This document shows positions 1 through 5,708 of a stretch of 6,137 nt of DNA, one piece after another. The position numbers and the translations under genes are program-made. Source of the DNA: Actinomycetota bacterium (GTDB lineage: Bacteria; Actinomycetota; Actinomycetes; Nanopelagicales; Nanopelagicaceae); assembly GCA_009697555.1 (NCBI GenBank), contig WLQV01000067.1:1-6137 (forward strand), read 5' to 3'. Under the pieces are notes generated by a model that worked only from the letters and a program-made list of their open reading frames with translations, did not search any database and was not told where the DNA came from. Numbering within the stretch: the stretch's first letter is position 1; every line of letters starts with the position of its first letter.

Positions 1-110
1 CAAATACCGAATTCTTTATTGAAATTGGCTCACCAGGTGGTGCAAGCAAAGTCGGTGCGACTGCAACTGATCATGCAATTGTGACTGCGCTGCCACCTCA
101 AGCGAAGTAG
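1..110 (+). CDS. fdxA: Ferredoxin, 7Fe type (FdxA), C-terminal end only
   Basis: This is the last 35 complete codons of a gene that begins left of the window; the reading frame uses base 3 as first codon position and ends at TAG 108-110. The tail contains FFIEIGSPGGASKVG, then a DHAIV segment and a final ALPPQAK. This is the characteristic C-terminal extension of the small actinobacterial 7Fe ferredoxins, where a similar FF-x-x-x-GSPGGA-K-G...DH...ALPPQ pattern closes the protein. The cluster-binding cysteines lie outside the window, so cluster type cannot be checked. Such ferredoxins are soluble cytoplasmic electron carriers. The family commonly sits directly upstream of dapC in Actinobacteria, and the next gene here is dapC, which supports the call. 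The two genes are in the same frame and only a few bases apart, so they are probably co-transcribed. Confidence 0.85.
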   Translation, partial: NTEFFIEIGSPGGASKVGATATDHAIVTALPPQAK

Positions 111-116
111 TTCATC

Positions 117-1172
117 CTGAAACTGCCAGATTTCCCATGGGACCTTCTGGCCCCTTATGCCGAGCGCGCTCGCGCACATAAATCTGGTGCAATTGATTTG
201 TCGCAAGGAACTCCAGTTGATCCCACTCCACAATTCATTCAGAAAGTATTAGCCGAGAGTGCAAATGCACCGGGCTATCCACTCACTGCAGGAACACCAG
301 AACTTCGCGAGGCGATCGCGCAATGGGCTCGCACCAGACTTGGCGCTAGCGGTGAGTTCGATGTACTGCCAGTTATTGGTTCTAAAGAATTAGTTGCATG
401 GCTTCCTACACTTCTCGAGAGCAAGAACGTTATTTATCCCGAAATTGCCTATCCCACTTACAAAGTTGGAGCGATCATCGCTGGTGCATCTCACAGCGCA
501 GTAGCGATTGATCCAGCCACATGGCCAAAGGCAGATTTAGCATGGCTTAATTCGCCATCAAATCCCACTGGGCGAGTGCATTCTGAGAGCGAACTAGCGA
601 AAGTTCTTCAGTGGTCGCGAAGCACTGGATCGATTGTGGCAAGTGATGAGTGCTACTTAGAATTTGGATATTCGCAGCAACCTATCTCGCTCCTTAAAGT
701 AGCGGCCGGAGATAATAAGAATCTGATTGCAGTGCACTCACTCTCTAAGCGCTCCTCAATTGCCGGCTACCGCGCCGCATTTATCGTTGGCGATGCCGCA
801 CTGATCTCTCGAATTCGAGAGATTCGCAAACATGCGGGAATGCTCGTTCCACTACCAGTGCAGAAAGCGATGGTTGCCGCCCTTGCAGATTCAGAACATG
901 TCGTCGAACAAGCAGCTCGCTACAACGCACGACGTGATGTACTCGCGCCTGCACTTGCAGCATGTGGCTTTGAAATTTCTGATTCAGGTGCCGGACTTTA
1001 TATTTGGTGTACTCGCAATGAATCGGATTGGGATTCAGTAAGTTGGCTGGCAGATCGTGGAATTATCGCCACGCCAGGCTCCTTTTATGGCGAATTGGGA
1101 AGCAGACACATCCGCGTTGCGCTGACTGCGACCGATGCCAAGATTGCTGATGCAGTAGAACGGCTGAAGTAG
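117..1172 (+). CDS. dapC: N-succinyldiaminopimelate aminotransferase (DapC), non-canonical start
   Basis: This is a PLP-dependent class I/II (fold type I) aminotransferase. DapC transfers an amino group from glutamate to N-succinyl-2-amino-6-oxopimelate in the succinylase branch of DAP/lysine synthesis, in the cytoplasm. From a CTG start at 117 the product is 351 residues, a normal length. Visible motifs are SPSNPTGRV at 146-154 (Asn149 faces PLP), SDECYLEFGY at 176-185 (Asp and Tyr contacting the cofactor), SLSKR at 208-212 with Lys211 as the expected Schiff-base lysine, and HIRVALT near 331-337 with Arg333 as the likely carboxylate-binding arginine. The family-typical N-terminus LPDFPWDLLAPYAERARAH is encoded from 123, but no ATG, GTG or TTG occurs in frame between the fdxA stop and TTG 198. 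A TTG 198 start would drop this conserved segment. CTG 117 lies 9 bases after a weak GAAG at 104-107; ATC 114 and CTG 123 are alternatives. The function is secure and the exact start is not. The stop overlaps the next start by one base. Confidence 0.88.
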   Translation: MKLPDFPWDLLAPYAERARAHKSGAIDLSQGTPVDPTPQFIQKVLAESANAPGYPLTAGTPELREAIAQWARTRLGASGEFDVLPVIGSKELVAWLPTLLESKNVIYPEIAYPTYKVGAIIAGASHSAVAIDPATWPKADLAWLNSPSNPTGRVHSESELAKVLQWSRSTGSIVASDECYLEFGYSQQPISLLKVAAGDNKNLIAVHSLSKRSSIAGYRAAFIVGDAALISRIREIRKHAGMLVPLPVQKAMVAALADSEHVVEQAARYNARRDVLAPALAACGFEISDSGAGLYIWCTRNESDWDSVSWLADRGIIATPGSFYGELGSRHIRVALTATDAKIADAVERLK

Positions 1173-2194
1173 TGACAAAGGCGATTTTGCTCGTTGGTGG
1201 ATTTGGAACTCGGCTCAAGCCTTTAACTAATACCGTTCCCAAACCGATGTTGCCTCTTGCAGGATTGCCAGTTACTGAGCATCAAATTATTGCCGCCCGC
1301 AATGCAGGTATTACTGAATTGGTACTTGCCACCGCTTATCTCTCGGAAGTCTTCACGCCTTATTTTGGCGATGGATCGCACTGGGGGATGAAATTGAGCT
1401 ACGCGATCGAGAAAGAACCGATGGGTACTGGCGGTGCAATTAGAAATGCTTTTGATTCATTTGCTTCAGTTGGCGAGAATGAAAAGATTGTGATCTTCAA
1501 TGGCGATGTTATTTCTTCGCATAATTTAGCTAAGCAGCTTGAATTTCACGAGGCAAAAGGTGCAGGAGTTACCCTCCACTTGGTAGAAGTTGCTGATGCG
1601 AGAAAATTTGGTTGCGTGCCAATCGATAGCGATGGGCGAGTACTGGATTTCTTAGAGAAAATGGAAAATCCAATTTCTCATGTGATCAATGCTGGCTGTT
1701 ATGTATTTACTGCATCAACCATTAAAACCATTGCCCAGAACCAAGTAATCAGTGTGGAGCGAGAGACTTTTCCTGGGTTATTACGCGATGGCGTAAAGAT
1801 TTATGGGTTTTTAGATAACTCTTACTGGCTCGATGTAGGAACACCTGAAGCGCTCATCAAGGGCTCGCGTGACATCGTTACAGGTGTAGCAAATAGCTCA
1901 GCACTCGATGGAGTGCCCACATCGGCGCGCACAACGGAGGCAATTGCACTTGGCGATTGTGAGATTGATGCAGGTGCGCAATTGATCGATGGCACAGCGC
2001 TAGGAAAGCGAGTGCGGGTTGCCGCAGGTAGCCGCATCAGTGCATCCATTCTTTGTGATGACGTTTCAATCGGAGCCGGAACAACTATCGACCAATGCTT
2101 TATTGCTGCAGGAACAAGGATTGAAGGAAATCGCGAATATTTTCGGGTATTTATCGACAAAAACGGTGAAATTCCCTTAATTTTCTCCGCCTAA
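1172..2194 (+). CDS. Sugar-1-phosphate nucleotidyltransferase (mannose-1-phosphate guanylyltransferase-like)
   Basis: This cytoplasmic enzyme makes an NDP-sugar from NTP and a sugar 1-phosphate. The 340-residue protein has the nucleotidyltransferase signature at its N-terminus: GGFGTRL at 9-15 and PKPMLP at 23-28. EPMGTGG follows at 82-88, NGDV at 110-113 (Asp112 a metal ligand), EK at 162-163, NAGCYVF at 173-179 and WLDVGTP at 219-225. Residues about 255-318 form an imperfect series of short I/V/A-G-containing repeats, resembling the left-handed beta-helix tail of ManB/GlmU/GlgC relatives. The sequence resembles actinobacterial proteins annotated as GDP-mannose pyrophosphorylase (M. tuberculosis ManB type). 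Substrate cannot be read from motifs, so glucose-1-phosphate or another sugar remains possible. It starts at GTG 1172, which shares its first G with the dapC TAG stop. There is no clear Shine-Dalgarno, so translation is probably coupled to dapC. It likely supplies activated sugar for envelope glycans. Confidence 0.85.
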   Translation: MTKAILLVGGFGTRLKPLTNTVPKPMLPLAGLPVTEHQIIAARNAGITELVLATAYLSEVFTPYFGDGSHWGMKLSYAIEKEPMGTGGAIRNAFDSFASVGENEKIVIFNGDVISSHNLAKQLEFHEAKGAGVTLHLVEVADARKFGCVPIDSDGRVLDFLEKMENPISHVINAGCYVFTASTIKTIAQNQVISVERETFPGLLRDGVKIYGFLDNSYWLDVGTPEALIKGSRDIVTGVANSSALDGVPTSARTTEAIALGDCEIDAGAQLIDGTALGKRVRVAAGSRISASILCDDVSIGAGTTIDQCFIAAGTRIEGNREYFRVFIDKNGEIPLIFSA

Positions 2195-2229
2195 AGGCTA
2201 ATTAGGTGCTTCAGATCCACTTCTTGGAC

Positions 2230-2258
2230 TTGACTTAATCGGATTACACGCGTGTAAT
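2230..2258 (+). promoter_or_regulatory. Predicted sigma70-type promoter of whiB
   Basis: A -35 hexamer TTGACT (2230-2235; consensus TTGACA) is followed after exactly 17 bases by a -10 hexamer TGTAAT (2253-2258; consensus TATAAT). Each differs from consensus at one position. The predicted transcription start is around 2265, giving a leader of about 40 bases before whiB. The opposite strand also reads TGTAAT in the palindrome, but has no matching -35 at 17 bases, so the promoter faces whiB. This is inferred from pattern only. Confidence 0.65.
2243..2258. promoter_or_regulatory. Perfect 16-bp palindrome, candidate operator over the whiB -10 region
   Basis: ATTACACGCGTGTAAT is an exact 16-bp palindrome with no mismatch. 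It covers the end of the promoter spacer and the complete -10 hexamer, the place where a dimeric repressor would block RNA polymerase. Each half (ATTACAC / GTGTAAT) fits the half-site of the reported BldD motif NTNACNC(A/T)GNGTNAN. Here the halves are separated by two bases rather than one, so BldD binding is only a suggestion. whiB is a known BldD target in Streptomyces. Confidence 0.55.
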
Positions 2259-2291
2259 TCACCTAAGCACGCACTGACAGGTGCGCCGAAT

Positions 2292-2296
2292 AGGAG
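2292..2296 (+). promoter_or_regulatory. Shine-Dalgarno AGGAG that decides the whiB start
   Basis: AGGAG lies 8 bases before ATG 2305 and is the only strong ribosome binding site in the window. It favours ATG 2305 over the in-frame GTG at 2281, which would lie upstream of this site and add eight residues with no match to the family N-terminus. Confidence 0.8.
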
Positions 2297-2304
2297 TCAC
2301 GGCA

Positions 2305-2580
2305 ATGTCTGACATACGCGATCATGGACCTAGCGTCCAACTCCCCGATGGCCAAACAATTGAACTTTCCTGGCAAGAGCGCGCCCTATGCGCCCAGACC
2401 GATCCAGAAGCTTTCTTCCCTGAGAAGGGCGGTTCTACTCGTGAAGCAAAGCGGGTATGCATGTCCTGTGATGTTCGCTCCGAATGCCTTGAATATGCCT
2501 TGGCGCATGATGAGCGCTTCGGTATCTGGGGCGGTCTCTCAGAGCGTGAGCGTCGTCGCCTCAAGCGTCGTTCGGCCTAA
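2305..2580 (+). CDS. whiB: WhiB-family iron-sulfur transcriptional regulator (WhiB/WhiB2/WhmD type)
   Basis: The 91-residue protein is close in length to Streptomyces WhiB. Four cysteines at 29, 52, 55 and 61 give the C-x22-C-x2-C-x5-C arrangement that holds the [4Fe-4S] cluster of Wbl proteins. The family turn GIWGG is at 73-77, followed by a basic tail rich in Arg/Lys (81-89) used in DNA contact. The segments ALCAQTDPEAFFPEKGGS (27-44) and ECLEYALAHDERFGIWGG (60-77) are those of the WhiB/WhiB2 subgroup rather than WhiB1, 3 or 7. Orthologues partner sigma factors; WhiB acts with WhiA in sporulation septation in Streptomyces, and WhmD/WhiB2 affects septation in mycobacteria. It starts at ATG 2305, with AGGAG 8 bases upstream, and has its own predicted promoter with a palindrome over the -10. 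It is separated by 80 bases from the glycosyltransferase that follows. Confidence 0.95.
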   Translation: MSDIRDHGPSVQLPDGQTIELSWQERALCAQTDPEAFFPEKGGSTREAKRVCMSCDVRSECLEYALAHDERFGIWGGLSERERRRLKRRSA

Positions 2581-2598
2581 TACCCATTTCATTTCTTC

Positions 2599-2619
2599 AC
2601 TTGTGCAATTCGCACAAGT
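2599..2619. repeat. Inverted repeat between whiB and the glycosyltransferase gene
   Basis: ACTTGTGC (2599-2606) and GCACAAGT (2612-2619) are perfect complements around a 5-base spacer AATTC. In RNA this gives an 8-bp hairpin beginning 18 bases after the whiB stop. No T-tract follows on either strand, so it is not a standard intrinsic terminator. It could be a weak terminator, a 3' stabilising hairpin for whiB mRNA, or a protein-binding site upstream of the glycosyltransferase gene. The structure is certain as sequence and its role is unknown. Confidence 0.5.
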
Positions 2620-2660
2620 TGAATGTGCAGGTGCATCAATGATTTATGTGATGGTGTGAT

Positions 2661-5600
2661 GTGGCAGATGAAATAGTTGACAACATATTTGTGACGGCAA
2701 TTCTTGTCACGCACGATGGCGCAACTTATCTTCCAAAATCTGTTGCAAGCATTGGATCGCAATCGCGTGCCGTCGATTATGTCATCGCTATTGATACCGG
2801 ATCCACAGATTCATCAGTGGAGTTGTTGAAGAATGCAAAAATTCCAGTCAAAGAAGTTGCTCGAACTATCGGATTCGGCGCTGCTATTTCAGCCGCAATT
2901 GAAGATTTAGGCGAAGTTGAAGAAGGTGCAACAGAGTGGCTCTGGCTACTACATGATGATTGCGCGCCAGAATCCGGCGCACTTCAAGCTCTGATCGCCG
3001 CGGTGAGCACCCGACCAACAGTTGCAATTGCTGGTCCAAAAATTCGTGGTTGGTATAACCAGAATTATCTTCTAGAAAGTGGAGTGAGCATTGCAGGAAA
3101 TGGCGCGCGCTGGACTGGCTTGGAAATACGCGAATATGATCAAGGTCAGCACGATGGAATTCGAGAAGTTCTTGCAGTAAGCACAGCAGGAATGTTTATT
3201 CGTCGCGATGTCTTTGAAGAGTTAGGTGGATTTGATCCGCGCTTGCCACTTTTTCGTGATGATGTTGATCTTGGTTGGCGGGCGAGAATGGCTGGCCATA
3301 ACGTTATCGCGGTTTCTGATGCAGTACTTTTGCATGCGCAAGCCTCGGCCTCAGAGCGTCGGAGTATCGATGTCGCTGAAGGATTTCTGCATCGTCCACT
3401 ACTTCTTGATCGACAAAGCGCTGCCTATGTTTTGCTTGCTAATTCTTCGTGGTGGATGTTGCCATGGCTCGCGCTGCAATTACTGACAAGTGCAGTTGGC
3501 CGAGCAGTTGGTTATCTCGTTGCAAAATTGCCAGGTTATGCTGCCGATGAAATATTGGCTGTTGCCCTCATTATCGTTAAACCTCAGCAACTTGGTAAAG
3601 CCAGGCGGAATCGTCGCAAAGAGCGCTTACTTCCATCGCGCGTTATCGCACCCTTTATCCCGCCTCGTACCTCCCAAATCAGATTAACTTTTTCTCGCGC
3701 TAGTGCGCATCTGCGCGAGCGATTGCTACCGACACCAGAGCAGACCACTAGCGCCTTAGATGAAATCAATGAAGATGAAGATTTATTAATGCCGGGTGAG
3801 AAGCTGCCGTGGCGAAATCTCTTGCGCCGTCCGGACATCCTCACTTATGGATTTCTATTCTTAGTGACAACGCTATGGGCGCGCAATCGCTTTGGAACTG
3901 TTGTTGGCGGGGCGCTAGCGCAACCACATAGTGGCGCCACTGCACTGCTTCGCGCCTATTTTGAATCATGGCACCAAGTGGGAATGGGAAGCACAATCGC
4001 TTCGCCACCCTGGCTCTTTATTCTTGGCCTACTGAGTGCGCTCACATTTGGAAAAGTTTGGCTACTCATTACACTCATTCTCTGGCTTGCACCGATTGCA
4101 TTTATGGCTTCGATGCATCATTTGCTGCGCCACTCTGTCAAGAACCGTAATCTTGTACTTGCTGCCAGCCTTGGTTATGCGATTTCCCCAGTTGCAATTG
4201 CGGCGATAAATGCTGGACGGCTAGGAACGATTGTTGTCTTGGCACTTGCGCCACAAATAGTCCGCTTCTTGCCGCGCATGGTCGAAATAGAGAGTTTTAC
4301 ATGGCGGCGAATCGCAGGAATCTCACTTTTACTGACACTCATAATCTCCTTCTCGCTACCGGCATTTATTGCCTTTCTCTTTTACCAAGTTGCCGGGGTG
4401 GTTTTCGATTATCGACGCTTTAAAGATGGTGCAGAACGCGCGCTATTTGATAAGAGAGTAATACGACGCGGTTTCCTCGTTCTTGCACCGTTTTTCATGA
4501 CGCTGCCGTGGTCAACTGATGCTGTACTTCACCCATCTCGTTTCCTATTGGAGCCTGGTCTTGCGATTGCAGGTGGCGGGCCCAACTTGGCACTTTCCCT
4601 TAATCCAGGTGGAGTTGGCGCACTACCGTGGTGGTTTATTACACCTCTGCCAGTTGTATTAATTGCAGCGCTCTTTTCTGCCTCGCGCGCGAAGTATGCG
4701 GCAATGGTCGGTGCCGGATTTCTAGCCCTTTCAATTCTCCTATCTGGCGTTGCATTTCCAGCTCGTGGAAACTCGCGCTCTGTCGAACTCTGGGTAGGAA
4801 CATTTATCGCCTGCGCAACCCTGGCTGCAATTTTTGCAACAGCAATTATTCTCGATGGAGTTCGGGTTCGATTAGCAAAATCTTCATTCAATTACCGACA
4901 CATCCTTGCCGGACTTCTTGTTATTACTAGTGTTATTTCTACCGTGGGTATTTCATTCTGGGCAGTTACCATTGGCGCTAATTCGCCTGCGCGCGTGACT
5001 TCCAATGAAATTCTGCCACCATTTCTCAAAGTCCAACCAGCAATAAAAACTCTCGTGCTGAGTTTGAACAATCGCACCGGGCATGAAGAGCTCTCCTTCT
5101 TCATCGGACGAAGTGATGACCTAAAACTTGGCGAGGCCGATGTCGCGCCTGTGCCGGATAGCGATGTCAGCGCTGCAGTGAGAAATATGGTGAATGGTTC
5201 TGGTGTTGAGAGCTCCAAAACTTTGGCTGAACATGGAATTAAATATGTCTTTATCAAAAACCCGGCAAATAAGAATTTGGTTCAGGCAATTGATGGGCTG
5301 GGTGGCTTTATCCGTAACTCCCAAACGAGTGCAGGAATTGTTTGGCGAGTTGCTGGTATTAGCGAGCATCTGACTTATAAGAGCACAAAAGATGTGAAAC
5401 AAAGTCTGCCAAGTACTGATAGTGGCGCAGAAGGGGTTATTCCTGGCGTCGGGACTATCAATCTGGCGGAAAGTTTTGATCGATCATGGCAAATTTTGGC
5501 CGATGGAAAGCTCCTCCCATCGCACCGCGCCCTGACTGGACTCACCGAGTTTGATGTAACTCAGCAGAGTAATTTTATTCTCTTCCATAATGGCGCGACG

Positions 5601-5708
5601 CGACGAGCATGGCTCTCTCTCGAGTTTATATTTTTTGCCTCAGTTCTACTTATCTCCCTGCCATCGGGACGACGCAAGCGTGATATTGCAGATGCGGAGC
5701 TCTCGTGA
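2661..5708 (+). CDS. Large membrane-bound family 2 glycosyltransferase
   Basis: This 1015-residue protein joins a GT2 catalytic domain to a polytopic membrane region. The GT-A domain spans about 10-250: DTGSTDSS at 45-52, the DXD-like HDDCAP at 98-103, and GGFDPRLPLFRDDVDLGWR at 189-207, the acceptor-side motif seen in rhamnosyl- and related GT2 enzymes. Hydrophobic segments follow near 260-305. A charged, strongly basic linker at about 308-390 is probably cytoplasmic. About ten further membrane segments lie within 392-770. Residues about 775-984 form a hydrophilic, probably extracytoplasmic domain, then a last helix (985-1000) and a basic tail, consistent with the positive-inside rule. Relatives occur beside whiB in other Actinobacteria, but donor and acceptor are not known to me. 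GTG 2661 is the first possible start, since an in-frame stop lies at 2649. It has no good Shine-Dalgarno, and GTG 2691 is an alternative. The gene ends overlapping the DUF5719-like gene by four bases. Confidence 0.88.
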   Translation: MADEIVDNIFVTAILVTHDGATYLPKSVASIGSQSRAVDYVIAIDTGSTDSSVELLKNAKIPVKEVARTIGFGAAISAAIEDLGEVEEGATEWLWLLHDDCAPESGALQALIAAVSTRPTVAIAGPKIRGWYNQNYLLESGVSIAGNGARWTGLEIREYDQGQHDGIREVLAVSTAGMFIRRDVFEELGGFDPRLPLFRDDVDLGWRARMAGHNVIAVSDAVLLHAQASASERRSIDVAEGFLHRPLLLDRQSAAYVLLANSSWWMLPWLALQLLTSAVGRAVGYLVAKLPGYAADEILAVALIIVKPQQLGKARRNRRKERLLPSRVIAPFIPPRTSQIRLTFSRASAHLRERLLPTPEQTTSALDEINEDEDLLMPGEKLPWRNLLRRPDILTYGFLFLVTTLWARNRFGTVVGGALAQPHSGATALLRAYFESWHQVGMGSTIASPPWLFILGLLSALTFGKVWLLITLILWLAPIAFMASMHHLLRHSVKNRNLVLAASLGYAISPVAIAAINAGRLGTIVVLALAPQIVRFLPRMVEIESFTWRRIAGISLLLTLIISFSLPAFIAFLFYQVAGVVFDYRRFKDGAERALFDKRVIRRGFLVLAPFFMTLPWSTDAVLHPSRFLLEPGLAIAGGGPNLALSLNPGGVGALPWWFITPLPVVLIAALFSASRAKYAAMVGAGFLALSILLSGVAFPARGNSRSVELWVGTFIACATLAAIFATAIILDGVRVRLAKSSFNYRHILAGLLVITSVISTVGISFWAVTIGANSPARVTSNEILPPFLKVQPAIKTLVLSLNNRTGHEELSFFIGRSDDLKLGEADVAPVPDSDVSAAVRNMVNGSGVESSKTLAEHGIKYVFIKNPANKNLVQAIDGLGGFIRNSQTSAGIVWRVAGISEHLTYKSTKDVKQSLPSTDSGAEGVIPGVGTINLAESFDRSWQILADGKLLPSHRALTGLTEFDVTQQSNFILFHNGATRRAWLSLEFIFFASVLLISLPSGRRKRDIADAELS

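Noticed and set aside
198..1172. TTG 198 as the dapC start
   Set aside because: It removes the conserved LPDFPWDLLAPYAERARAH segment that is encoded in the same frame directly upstream, and it has no Shine-Dalgarno.
1822..2160. Reverse-strand open frame opposite the nucleotidyltransferase
   Set aside because: Low-complexity Ser/Pro/Ala-rich translation lying inside a well-supported gene; no ribosome binding site or family resemblance.
2198..2205. 8-bp palindrome CTAATTAG after the nucleotidyltransferase stop
   Set aside because: Short, AT-rich and likely by chance; no terminator structure accompanies it.
2270..2285. Small hairpin CGCAC-TGACAG-GTGCG in the whiB leader
   Set aside because: A 5-bp stem with a 6-base loop is easily expected by chance and does not cover the Shine-Dalgarno; too weak to call a riboswitch or thermometer.
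2281..2304. GTG 2281 as an upstream start of whiB
   Set aside because: The strong AGGAG at 2292-2296 lies downstream of it and fits ATG 2305; the extra eight residues do not resemble WhiB N-termini.
2599..2619. Intrinsic terminator after whiB
   Set aside because: The hairpin is real as sequence, but no run of T follows on either strand, and the stem is only moderately GC-rich.
4529..5402. Reverse-strand open frames opposite the glycosyltransferase gene
   Set aside because: They are antisense shadows of a 1015-codon gene with clear domain and membrane patterns; no start signals or recognisable motifs.
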